From Vesta saturnalis (Eukaryota; Arthropoda; Insecta; Coleoptera; Lampyridae): 64,000 bases of DNA. Location: NCBI GenBank assembly GCA_036346205.1, contig JARFJB010002198.1:1449001-1513000 (forward strand). The letters run 5' to 3'. The translations under genes were made by a program, and so were the position numbers. Every line of letters begins with the position of its first letter. The stretch's first letter is position 1. Shown here one piece after another: positions 47,190 to 58,720 of the stretch. The notes beneath the pieces were generated by a model, which worked only from the letters and a program-made list of their open reading frames with translations, searched no databases and was not told where the DNA came from.

Positions 47190-49800
47190 CTGTCCGGTAG
47201 TAGGACGATACCGTTAGTAGGGAATGCTACATCGTCCGGGGCACGATTTGGCCAGTAACCGGTCTGCTCGCTATGGTATTACTCAAGAGAACAATACAAT
47301 TGCCTCGGATCGACCTGGCTACAAGGGGCGGTCAAGGTCGAAACAGACAGGGAATGAATGGCGAGTAATTACGTGGAATGTTAGAGGTATGCATGGCTAA
47401 GAATTTGAAATTGCGAATGTAATGTACGAAAGACACTTTGATATTCTGTGAGTATCGGAGACAAAGCGCAAAGGAAGGATACTGTGGAGATGGACGATGG
47501 CAGCCTAGCACTATGGTCAGGAGTTGAGACTGAAGTGCATGGCGCAAAAAGAGTTGGGGTAATCGTAAGTGAAAGAGCAAAAAGATGTGTTAAACAGTAT
47601 GAATTGGTGTCTCCCCGGGTAATGAGTTAGAACAGAAGTGGGGATTCGAAGAATTTTTCTTATTGCATGCTATGCACCGGTGAATGGAGAACCTGTTGAA
47701 CGTATGTAAGCCAAACGAAAGGGTGGGGGATATGAACGGGTGGACAGGTGTACAGAAAGAACACACTGAATGCGTTTTAGGAAAGTTCAGAGACCAAAGA
47801 GTCAATGAGAATGGTGAACGTCTGCCTGGTAAACATCTGTGTGGAGAAAAGCCTGCTTGTATCCAATACGTGGTTTAAATATAAAAATGTGCATATGTAT
47901 ACATGGCGAAGAGGTGAATCTAAAAGTATGATAGACTTGATAGTATATGAGGAATGGCTTAGAAACCTGGTGAAAGACACAAAAGTAATGCGTGGATCGG
48001 AGTGTGGATTGGACCACTTTTTGGTTATATCGAGATTATGTTTAGCGCAAAAGTGGGTCTGGAGAAGAAAAGCGAACGTAGTGCGAACGTCCAGAATTAG
48101 CATAGACAAACTAGTGGATAATAGTTCGAGAATGAAATACGCAGATGCTCTGAGTAACGAGTTGAATGCGAAGGAAACTGTGTGGAACGAACAAATAAAA
48201 GACACTGACATTGAAAGTGCATGAATAAGCTTGAAAAACTGTGTTGTCAATTGTGCCGTGCGGGTATGTGGAAGGGCGACTGTAGGTAGACAGAAAAAAT
48301 GTGCTAGGTGGAATGAGTCGGTAAAAAAGGCAGTATGTAAGAAAAAAGATGCGTAAATGGCAATGATTGCTGCAAAAAATGAGATTGAGAAAAAGCGATT
48401 GTATGTGTACAGATTAAGAAACTAAGAAGCAAACCAGGCAGTGAGAATGAGTAAAGAGGAAGTGATGGCTGTGGAAGGAGAGAAAATGCAGAATGATTTG
48501 GAGGGAAAGAAAAAAAAGTCTTCTGGAAATGGGTCAAAAATAGAAAACGTGGCCGAAAACGGAACGCTGCAGGAGTGATGAATACGAGCAACGAATAGTA
48601 TGGGACTATTGTGAAGTGAGGAAATGCTGACACGAATACTTCGGAAAGCTGTACAGTAGTGTGAAAAACAAGACTGCACGGTTAAATAAGGAGAATGTAG
48701 AAGGAATGGTGAATGACACTGAGGATATTGGGATAAATGAGGTAGAGAAAACGGTAGGAACGTTGAAAAACGGCAAGGGAGCAGGCGTAGATAAAAATCA
48801 CTGGTGAAATGCTAAAGTATGGGGGCGCGTAGCTTATACGAAGATTTTGTGAACTATTCAATGTATGCCGTATGTGTGGAAAAGTGCCGAGGGATTGGAA
48901 GAGCGCGATTATTGTACCGCTGTACACAAACTAAGATTTGGGATATACAGGGTGGCTTCATGCCAGGGAGAGGATGTATCGATCAGATGGTTGCTCTCCA
49001 GCAGGTGATCGAAAAGTATTAAAGGGCAAAAAGGCAGATGTACTGTGCGTTTGTAGATCTTAAGAAGGCATATGACAGAGTGAATAGGGAGAAGCTGTGG
49101 AAATAGATCTAATAATTGGAATAAGGGCAGTATACAACGGTAGTCGGGCATGTGTTAAGGTGAATGGAGGTGTGAGTGAATACTTTAATATTGAGCAAGG
49201 AGTGAGACAAGTCAGTTTGATGTCACCGTGATTGTTCACTGTACACATGGATAAATGTGTTAAACAAGCATGTACTGATACATATGGTGTAATGGTTGGT
49301 GACGTAAATGTACAACTTCTGGTGTAAGCAGATGAGACAGTCTTATTAAGTGACAGTGCGGATGAACTACAAACCGCTCTGAGAAAGTTTGATACAGTCT
49401 GTGAGAGCATGGACCTAAAGGTGAACGTGAACAAAACTAAAACTGTGGTGTTCAATAGGGAAGGTGGAAAGGAGAGTAGAGTATTTACTCTACAAGATGA
49501 AATTCCCGAGCAAGTGAACGAGCTACTATATCTGGGTACAATGTTTACTGCAGATGGTACAATGGAGGGCTAGATTGCACGTAGGGTCAATGCTGGAAGG
49601 AAAATGATTGGAAATATGCGCACGATAATGAGAAACGTAAGCATGAGCCTAGCTGCGAAACGAGCAATCTATAATGGCGTGTTTGTCCCATCAGTACTGT
49701 ATAGAGGTGAGGCATGGGTATGTCAAAAAAAGCACAAAAGAAAAATAAATGCCGTGAGTATGAGATTCCGGAGAAGCGCATGTGTAAAACGAGAAGGGAC
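47190..49800 (+). mobile_element. RTE-like LINE (endonuclease and reverse transcriptase), degraded
   Basis: Plus-strand non-LTR element unlike the CR1 copies. Endonuclease: TWNVRGMHG (about 47365-47395), SETKRKGR in another frame (about 47456), RRIFLIACYAPVNGEP (about 47645-47692), GDMNGW (47728-47747), WFKYKNVHMYTWRRGESKSM (47869-47928), and GSECGLDHFLV with catalytic His (47997-48028). RT: QGGFMPGRGCIDQM (48950-48990), FVDLKKAYDRVNREKLW (49048-49101, motif A), and motif C changed to an in-frame stop followed by ADETVLLSD (about 49325-49355). Then AAKRAIYNGVFVPSVLYRGE (49652-49710). Multiple stops; truncated near 49800. More GC-rich than its surroundings. Clade is inference. Confidence 0.78.
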
Positions 49801-50198
49801 AAGATAAGATAAGATAACAGTGATGAAACATACATTTTCTCGTTGCTGGATACCAGCCTGCGAGGGCCCTCGGACTACTGCTGCATTTTCACTGACCTGG
49901 CGCTTTATTTTAGGCTAAATTCGGTTGAATCTTAATAATTTAAAAACTAAGATTCGTTAATGTTTTAGAATGCGTATTGTCCACGGAATATGGCGAATTT
50001 TACCAAAACTGTCTTCATTGGGCAGGTATATACGCATTGCTCCCGCATGCCATGTGTCATTTCAAGAGATACTCACTGCTAATCGTAATTTTAGTACTCA
50101 ATTTCAGCAACAAATAAAGATGCGAGTATTAGTGTATAGATGGCACTTTTAGTTTTAAAACAAAGCGAATTATTATTAATTTTATGAAATTTATTTAC

Positions 50199-50202
<4 letters not shown>
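49801..50202. other. No gene recognised
   Basis: A GATAAGATAAGATAA run begins the stretch. The 60-codon frame at 49970-50152 has no known motif. Confidence 0.35.

Positions 50203-50246
<44 letters not shown>
50203..50246. repeat. (TA)n microsatellite
   Basis: 44 bp of pure TA dinucleotides. Confidence 0.97.
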
Positions 50247-50248
<2 letters not shown>

Positions 50249-50329
50249 TTTATTATGTAACAGTTAAATGAAAAATATTTCAAACTAGATTTAATAAAAA
50301 ATAAATGATTTCTTTCTATTTTAGTTTTA

Positions 50330-50800
50330 ATTAGGTCTTAGAAAATACATTATAATTGAACCTTTTGTTAAAAATCAAGAGTAAAAATTGTCAAAAACAA
50401 TTGCCCTGTGAACACAGGGCATATTTTTGAAAAATATTAGAAAATGTAGCTCACGTATTACAAAAGAACAAGAAGTAGCTTTCAAAACTAATACCAATGT
50501 TCTTAAATATTTATTTAATGCCAAAGATTCAACTAGCGATATTTTAAAGTCTGGTGTTTATAAATTGAACTACACATCTGTAATTCTGTCTATATTGGAC
50601 ATACACTTAGATAAAAATAAATCTTTAGATGTTACAAATATAAACACACAAAATTTTTTACATTTTTGTAATAAAAAAAATTAGATGTTTTGGAAGCATT
50701 CAAAATTTATAAATATGAACAGACAGAACTTTTAATGAACGAACAGGTTGATATAAGTCAATTTTAACAGATAGGTATATTTTGTATTGAAACGCGTAGA
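50330..50800 (+). mobile_element. Penelope-like element fragment, GIY-YIG end
   Basis: Plus strand: ITKEQEVAFKTNTNVLKYLF, SDILKSGVYKLN (50540-50570, GIY/GVY start of the nuclease), a decayed YIG block, TQNFLHFCNKK, and KLDVLEAFKIYKYEQTELLM in a shifted frame (about 50680-50740). Collinear with the minus-strand fragment at 39075-39365. The preceding AAAAATCAAGAGTA (50372) matches the hairpin at 39530. Confidence 0.68.
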
Positions 50801-51665
50801 GAAATACATAAGTATACAAAAATTGTGGACTTATATTTAAAAAGTTAGTGGTATTAAATAATGTTTCAATCAATTTTTACTGTTGTTAGAGACAATTTTA
50901 CTGTAAACGCTGCATTTTAATCATTTATAATTAAACAAAGAAATTATAATGGAAATAACATGCTTATTCATTAAAATTCTAAATAAGAAAATTGAAAACT
51001 TAGAATTAAACGACCTTTACTGTAACTGTTCATCTACAGAAAAATATTGCGCTTTTGAAATCTATGCGTACTCCTCATAAAGTACGTGTTTCGAATTTAA
51101 TCTACAAGAATGTTTTTGATCAGCTCACGTTCTTAAGGAACACTCTTGATTGGTTTCGAAAGTTGTAGTAAACGAGGCTTGAAAAGTAGAGAGAGGGCCA
51201 ATCTCAGCTACAAATAACGACACCTATAATAATGTTATTTAACAAAATTTATTTCATGTTTATAATCTTAATCAGAAATTGTTTGACCTACTTTATAAAC
51301 AAAAGACGATCAATGGCTTATAATTTATATTTAAAAAAAGCTTTTATGTTTGTACCAAAAAAGCTACTTTTTTATTCACTCTTAAGTTACCTAAAGCAGA
51401 GTAACCCTATTACAAAATTCATGAAGTTCAAAGTGCGGCTAAGTGTACATTTATAGAGAGAAACTTATTTAGAAAATCACGCCAAATCTCTAATGTAAAT
51501 GAATAAATTCAATTAAAAAAGTAGGTTGAATAAATAAAATTAGATTAAAATTCACTCTTACAATTGAAAAGCTATTAAAAGATATGTTGCCTTTCAATTT
51601 ATCTTGTAAACGCGTATAGCGTGATATCATTTATTTTGTAATGAATTGTGTTTTTTGTTTGTTAG
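50801..51665. other. Intergenic or intronic, no gene recognised
   Basis: AT-rich. It is probably the intron upstream of the DPR-type exon. The frame 51232-51456 has no known motif. Confidence 0.35.
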
Positions 51666-51806
51666 GTATCTGGAGGATCGGGGTTAATTTCGCACTTCGT
51701 AAACCTTCAAATTGTTATACCAGAAGCTCACATACAAGGAAGTGGGTCGGGTGAACATCATGTGGACAGAGGAAGTATCATAAATCTTGTATGCATAATA
51801 GATAAG
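51666..51806 (+). CDS. Single internal exon of a DPR-family immunoglobulin gene
   Basis: A 141-bp exon, exactly 47 codons, lies between a strong acceptor (T-rich tract, TTTGTTTGTTAG, AG at 51664-51665) and a consensus donor (AAG/GTGAGT, 51807). It reads ISHFVNLQIVIPEAHIQG, then RGSIINLVCIIDK. This is the typical junction of Ig domains 1 and 2 in insect DPR proteins (defective proboscis extension response): end of domain 1, linker, then the first strands of domain 2 with its Cys. DPR proteins are neuronal surface receptors that bind DIP partners during synaptic matching. The flanking exons were not found, so introns must be long, which fits the family. Which DPR paralogue this is cannot be told. 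No stops or damage. Confidence 0.72.
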
Positions 51807-53230
51807 GTGAGTGAATATAATTTTTCGTATTCTTACGATAGTGTTTCTACAGTTTCTTTTATTATTTTACGGTTTATGCTTCTTTGTTATTTGAGGAACT
51901 TTACGTAATAGGTATAAATTAATGTTGCCTTCTTTCACCAAAAGCAAAAATTATAATTCACAATCCATTCGTTTTATTACCATTAATTAACCCTACGTAA
52001 AAATTAGGCTCGGATAATAAAATGCACTTTAAAAATTATTGTTTTTCCAGGACTATGGTTTTTTACGACGAGCTGGAGTCGGTAAAAGTACGGACTTGAG
52101 TTTTATGAAAATATGAATGTGGTAGTTATGCAATGGGCTCGTTTCAGCTTAAACATATTCACCTTTCTATAAGTTCTAGTTATGGCTTAAATGGGGCCCA
52201 ACTTTTATTGTAAATGGAACGTTCCAATTTTACATGATTTTTTTTATTTATGCAAAATACCATTTTATGAAATACTATTTGTCATTGTACAAAATAGGTG
52301 GATATTCCTATTTGTGATTAAAAAGTTTACGCAGTTTAGTGCTTGCTGACTGTCAGCCTCAATTATCAATTTTAAAGGCTTGGAAACAAGTACTGCGATG
52401 TTATGTTTTATTTTGTGTACGTTAATAGCTAACGATTCATTTAGGGCCAATAGTTCAGATGAATGAAATGTGAAATATGTGTTAATAAGCATTTTTTCTG
52501 TAAAGTTTAAGTAGGTAAATACTCGTGCAATAGGAATTATGTTCATCAAAGTGACACTAATGAATATGTAAAGTGTAAAAATGAATACTGAAATGATAAT
52601 AACAATCCCTCTTCTAAAGGTTTTAATAGTATAAAATTTTAGTATGACTTTGACAATACAGTAACGCGAGATAACTGTGATAATTAACAATAATGAATAA
52701 ATAATAATAACACCAACAATATATGGCATTGAAGCTTGTCCTTCCTTCTTCTGCGCTTTGAAAACAATAATCAGTTACTTCATGTATGCCATTATGTTTT
52801 TGTGCATTGTCATCTATGATTTCATTATTTTTATTCTAATCAACATTGACAGGTGCTAAATACATTAATCAAGTATTAACCTCCCTCCCACTAGCGTATC
52901 GAATTAACAAAAATTGGCCTAGGTATATTTAACCAAGAATGTATTTTGCGTTTAGGGATTTTCTCTGGTGAACAAACATTCTTTCATTAGATGTAAATTA
53001 ATTGATGTATATAATAATGATCTAATCGAATGTAGAGCATCTGCCAGGAATTTGAGACTGTATTGTTAGAAAAACCGTTCTCTGAAGTATTCCATTATAC
53101 CTCTCAGTTTGTCAATTACCTCTAGCATTAAGTGGACTAGAAATGATGATATAAGAAAGCTGTACCCTAATGTAAATTAATGGATAAAGGAATACCGAAA
53201 GTTGAAAACAAATATTTAAACCAATTTGTA
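51807..53230. other. Probable intron; one unidentified minus-strand frame
   Basis: The minus-strand frame 52729-52265 encodes 154 residues: a hydrophobic first 80, then HSSELLALNESLA and LKLIIEADSQQALNCVNFL, which faintly recall an RNase H domain (ELLAL...DSxxAL). Identity is uncertain, and it could be chance in AT-rich DNA. Nothing else was recognised. Confidence 0.35.
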
Positions 53231-53249
53231 ACAGTATCAGAAGACGTAT

Positions 53250-53950
53250 CTGGACATGCTGGATTCCCAAGTTGCTCACTCCAGAGCAAAAACAATGCAG
53301 GGAAAAGATTTGCCGAGACAATTTAGCGGCTTTGGCGCAAGACCGTGACTTTTTGAGTAAAATTTTTACTGATGAAGAAACGTGGGTCTATCACTAGGAC
53401 CCCCCTAGCAAACAGGGATCGATACAGTGGGTTGACAAAGGCTACCCACAGCCGAAGAAAGCAAAGACACAATTTTCGGGAAAAAGTTGATGTTAACCGT
53501 TTTCTGGGATTCTAAGGGTGTTTTGTTAGTGGAATACATGGAAAGAGGGCGTACAATAAACGCTGAAGCTTACGGAAACACACTTAAGAACTTAAAACGG
53601 CTCTCTTGCGAAAACGGCCGAACTCGCATCGTGCAAAGACATTGCTGCTTCATGACAACTGCCGCGTTCACAAGTCGCGTATCGTGCGGTGCATTTTGAA
53701 TGAGTGCAGCTTTGTAGAGCTTGCCCACCCTCCGTATAGCCCAGTTTTAGCATCATCGATTTTTTTTTATTCAGACATTAAAAAACACATTTACGGGGTA
53801 ACCGATTTGAGTCGGATGAAGCTCTTCAACAAGAAGTACAGGGTTACTTTGAGGACCAAACAAATGAATTTTTTTCTGAAGGTATAGGAGAACTGGAGAC
53901 ACTTTGGACTAAATGTGTTAATGTAGCAGGAAGTTATGTAGAAAAATAAA
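53250..53950 (+). pseudogene. Mariner transposase pseudogene 2
   Basis: Lacks the HTH N-terminus. Readable blocks: KLLTPEQKQCREKICRDNL (about 53270-53325), IFTDEETWVYH with first Asp (about 53365-53397), WVDKGYPQPKKAKTQFSGKK (about 53430-53488), LMLTVFWDSKGVLLVEYMER (53490-53550), LLHDNCRVHKS with second Asp (about 53645-53675), and HPPYSPVLAS (about 53728-53757). The final motif has lost the catalytic Asp (normally APSD; here ASS). Stops and frameshifts confirm inactivity. It is a different lineage from the relic at 32585. Confidence 0.82.
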
Positions 53951-54330
53951 TTTTTTGTTTTCATATATCTGTTTTCCTTCATAGCTAGGTAGATAACTTA
54001 AAAATCTCCCCTCGTATAACTCTCCATAAATTTTAGCATATGGAAACTTTTAATTACCGGAAGGTAAGCATTCATAAAAATCAATACTGCAACGGGCGTA
54101 ATACCTGTTGTTATTACTTGTGTTAAATTCCACTCCGCTACAAAGAATAATATTAGGATGCTTTTACAATTCTTAATAATTTCACAATTATTGAATTAAA
54201 ATTTTATACTGTTTTGTGAGACTAAAATGATTACAGTAGAATAGCTACTGCAGTTCTGGGCCACTTTGTCACTTACATTAGGATATCTAAATTTGCCCTG
54301 CATCAGAGTCTTATAAAAATTATTAAATCA
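53951..54330. other. No gene recognised
   Basis: AT-rich spacer between the mariner relic and the nuclear-receptor-motif repeat block. Confidence 0.35.
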
Positions 54331-57300
54331 GTAGGTCAAGGTCATCATACACATTGTCTGCATCAAAGTATATTCCTCAAGGTCACCTTTGTCACTAGAT
54401 TTGTCACCAGACTTGGAAAAAGTCACCAGTAAAGTCACTAGATTTCAAGGTTGGTAACATTGCCTGCTTCAAGGTCACCGCAGGCCACGTGGTGGGTTGG
54501 TAACACTGTCTCTTCAAGATCACCGCTTCAAGGCCACGTGATAGGAAAGGTTGGTAACCCTGTCTCTTCAAGGTAACCGCTTCAAGGCCACGTGGTAGGA
54601 AAGGTTGGTAACCCTGCTGAGTCTCTTCAAGGTCACCGATTGAAGGCCACGTGATAGGAAAGATTGGTAACCCTGCTGAGTCTCTTCAAGGTCACATTGA
54701 TTCAAGGCCATACACGCACGTGCCCTTCAAGGTCACACGCTCCGTGCATTATTCCTCAAGGCTGTTGAAGTAACTAGATTTGGAAAAGTCACTGGAAAAG
54801 TTATTAGATTGTTTTTCAAGGTCATTGAAGTAACTAGATTCGAGAAAGTCACTAGAAAAGATACTAGATTGTTTTCAAGGTCATTGAAGCAGATTGTCCA
54901 CGTCAATTGTTTTCAAGGTTATCGTACACATTACCTACATCTATTTCTCTACGTCTACGTGCGTGGTTTCCAAGGTCATCACATTGCCTAAAACTAAAGG
55001 CCACGTTCCCTAGTCTTCAAGGCCAGGGTCACCAATCAATTCTCTGTCTCAATCATTGTTGTCTATGCATGTTTCAAGGTCATCAATCAATTCTTGGAAG
55101 TCTACTTTGGTCACGCCCCCCAGCAAAGTGCCCTCAAATGGTTCCGTTCCCCAAAACAGGTAGCCGTTTCCTAAAAACAGGTAACGGTTTCCTAAAACAG
55201 GGGGTCCGTTTTCCAAAACAGATAGCTGTTTCGCAACACAGGTAACCGTTTCCCCCCATTTCAAAGTCACACCTATGAGAAAAGCACAAAAGCGATTCAT
55301 CGTTCTGTCATGATTTCTAAAAATAGATTGTTATCCAGCTATCCCAAATCTCCTTATATAGATGCACCAGTTGCATTCGGGGTTAAAATGTGGATAAGAT
55401 CGGATAAGCTCGGACAGGACCGGACAAGATTAGGATCTTGAAATTTTTTTTTAGATTTCTCTGAATTGTAATAGTGGAGGTAGCTGGTGAAGTCTACGTC
55501 TCTTTAACTTGAAACAAAACACCCTATTCACAACACTTAAAGACTTTATTTTTTAATTATACAATACAGTTCCTTAAATCTAATACATATAATTGTGTTT
55601 TGAGACTAACTTCAAATTGCTCCAGACTTCCTTGACTTTGATGCAGCTGCCCTTTAACCTAGACTAACTTCAGAGTAGTGCAGACTTCTTTGACCATGAT
55701 GCTGCCCTTTGACCTTGATTAACTTTAGAGTGGTCCAGAATCGGTCTAATGACCTTTAGAAATAACATCTTGACTCAGCTAAGAATTGCTTGGGTGACCC
55801 TGAAAGGCAAAATCCCCCACGCCTTGAAAAGTCTATTTATTATCCCTGAAAATTGATTAACACCCTAGCTCAGGCAAGAATTGCTGTGTGACCTTGAGGG
55901 ATATGTAGGTAACGTGTATGATGGCCTTGACCTAATGCACTTGCGGGTTTTGCTTAATAAATTACTAAGTAATTCACTATACGTGGCCTTGAAGAATATA
56001 CGCATGCAATGTGTGTACGCAATGCTCTTGAAAACGAGAAAGTGGATCCCATAGTATACGTAACCTTGAAGGGCATCCTCCTACATACCTTTACCGGCTA
56101 TATATCGGGATACCCCTGCAGGTTGATTTTTTAGGACCTTTAAAACTGATACCAATACATTTTAGCCATTGACAATCTATGTGATAGCCCTACAGGTGAT
56201 TTCTGGGAGTTATGACCCTGACTCAGCCAGAAAAATGGATCGCCTTTATTCTTTTCTCAGAGGTGTAACCGTGAAATGGTGGGGGAAACGTCTATCTGTG
56301 TTGGGTAACAGATCCCTGTTTTGGGAAACGACCCCCCTGTTTTGGAAAACGACTGTCTTTGAGAACCAGTCCGGTTCTTAGGATCTCATCCTGGTGGTTT
56401 AGGACAGTAGTGTTATGAATCCACATAGTGTAAGCATAATCTTTTTATTACAGTTTAGCCAATACAAAAACTTTGATTCACATTTTAGCACAACCTCCAT
56501 GATACCTCCGACCTTGAGAATTAACGTCTTGACTCAGCCAAGAATTGCTTGGGTGACCCTGAAAGGTAGAATCCCCACGCCTTAAAAAGTCTATTTAATA
56601 TCCCTGAGAATTAATTTATAAGAAGACACCTTAGCTCAGCCAAGAAATGCTGTGTGACCTTGAGGAATATACGTAGGCAATGTGTATGATGGCCTTGAGC
56701 AAAACAACTTCGACCTTGAATGGTCGACTTGAATAATTGATTGCCTTTGTTCCTGAAAATTGATTTCTCAGACCTGAAATGGTAGGGGTATCTAGATAAC
56801 AATCTATTTTTAGCAATTATGACTCAGTCAAGACAATGGATCGCCTTTGTTCTTTTATAAGAGGTGTGACCTTGAAATTTGTAAGCATAGACTTTGAAGC
56901 ATCGGCTTGAACAATGAATCGTCTTTGTTCTTGAAAATTTATTTCTCAGAATTGAGCCTGAAATGGTGGGGGTAGCAAGATAACAATCTAATTTGAGAAA
57001 TTATGACCAACTCGGTCGGAACAATGGATCGCCTTTGTTCTTTTCTCAGAGATGTGACATTGAAACGGGGGGAAACGACTACTTGTGTTGCGAAACAGCT
57101 ATCTGCTTTGGATAGATAAATATTGTGGTTAATAAATTATAAGTTTTATAAAAAATATTTTATTTGTTAGATGTCCTTGAAGCATCGGCTTGAACAATGG
57201 ATCGCCTTTGTTCTTGACAATTGGTTTGTCAGAATTGAGCCTGAAAAAGGTATCTAGATAACAATCTATTTTTAGAAATTATAACTCAGCTAAAACAATG

Positions 57301-58720
57301 GATCGCCTATGTTCTTGACAATTGGTTTGTCAGAATTGAGCCTGAAAAAGGTATCTAGATAACAATCTATTTTTAGAAATTATAACTCAGCTAAAACAAT
57401 GGATCGCCTTTCTTCCTTTATCAGAGGTTTGACCTTGAAAATTATAAACATAGACCCTGAAGCGACGGCTTGAACGATGGATAGCCTTTGTTCTTGAAAG
57501 TTGATATCTCAGAATCAAAGTGTGGAGTATCTAGATAACAATCTATTTTTAGAAATTATAACTCAGCCAAAACAATTGATCGCCTTTGTTCTTTTCTCAG
57601 AGGTGTGACCTTGAAAATTATCATAGACCTTGAAGCGTCGGCTTAAACAATGGATCGCCTTTGTTCTTGAAAATTGATTTCTCAGAATTGAGGTGGGGGA
57701 TATCTAGATAACAATCTACTTATGACTCGAACAATGAATCGCCTTTGTTCTTTTATCATAGGTGTGATCTTGAAATTGGGGGCAAACGGTTAGCTGTGTT
57801 GCGAAACAGCCATCTGTTTTGGAAAACGGCCCCCCTGTTTTAGGAAACGGCTACCTGTTTTTAGGAAACGGCTACCTGTTTTGAGAAACGTCTATCTGTA
57901 TTTGGGGAACGGAACCACTTGAGGCGTGACCAAAGTAACTTTCCAAGAATTACTTGATGACCTTGAAACATGCTTAGACAACAATTATTGAGACAGAGGT
58001 CAATGAACTTCCTGGGGGGCTTGACCAATTAACACTCCAGAGAATTGATTGGTGACCCTGGCCTTGAAGACTGATGCAGGGTACGTGACCTTGAAAAACC
58101 TTGTAGTTTAGAGGGAGGCAATGTGATGACCTTGAGGAATATATGGAGACAATGTATACGATGACCTTGAAAAACCATTGACCTTGATGTAGACAATATT
58201 CAGGGGTACCAAATGACCAAGTGACTTATCTAGTTACTTCAATGACCTTGAGGAGTATACCTTGATACAGGTAATGTATACGATGACCTTAAAAACCATT
58301 GACTTTCATGTGCACTGTACGGGAAGGTGTATTATTATTATAAAAAGTGGGGTAGTATTGGTGACCTTGAAGAACATCTTCCTATACACTCCCAATTGTG
58401 TGTGTGACCTTGACAAATGAGGTTGATCCCTATACATAACCTTGAAATCCTAAGGCGACCTTGAAGCGGGATGTGTAAGTTAAGAACCTTGGTAATGGGA
58501 GCGACCATTTCCACGTGACCTTGAAGTCGAGGATCCGTACGTGGGCGTCAATGATCTTGACAACCAATCTAGTAACTTTTCTAGTGCCTTTTTCAAATCT
58601 AGTTACTGACCTGGAGGAATATACTTTGATGCAGACAATGTGTATGATGACCTTGAAAAAACATGTACTTGGACGTATGCAATGTGATGACCTTGACCTC
58701 TGAAAAGAAATTGCTTTGCT
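54331..58720. repeat. 4.4-kb inverted repeat block rich in TCAAGGTCA motifs
   Basis: The left part (54331-55340) and the right end (about 57700-58720) are inverted, imperfect copies. The clearest match is 55090-55300 against the inverse of 57770-57980 (repeated ACAGGTAGCCGTTTCC-like blocks and CACGCC). The middle (56490-57760) has direct repeats of about 140 bp built on CAATGGATCGCCTTTGTTCT, AGGTGTGACCTTGAAA and TAGATAACAATCTATTTTTA. By eye I count about 10 TCAAGGTCA on the plus strand in the left part and about 18 TGACCTTGA in the rest. No protein is encoded. Confidence 0.85.
54468..54700 (+). repeat. Tandem units of about 50-60 bp, each with a CACGTG
   Basis: Four successive units share TCAAGG, GGCCACGTGRTAGGAAAG and TTGGTAACCCTG. 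CACGTG palindromes sit at 54486, 54535, 54589 and 54648. The unit lengthens rightward (49, 54, 59 bp). Confidence 0.8.

Noticed and set aside
47332..49151. Several minus-strand frames opposite the RTE-like LINE
   Set aside because: Antisense shadows of the LINE coding sequence.
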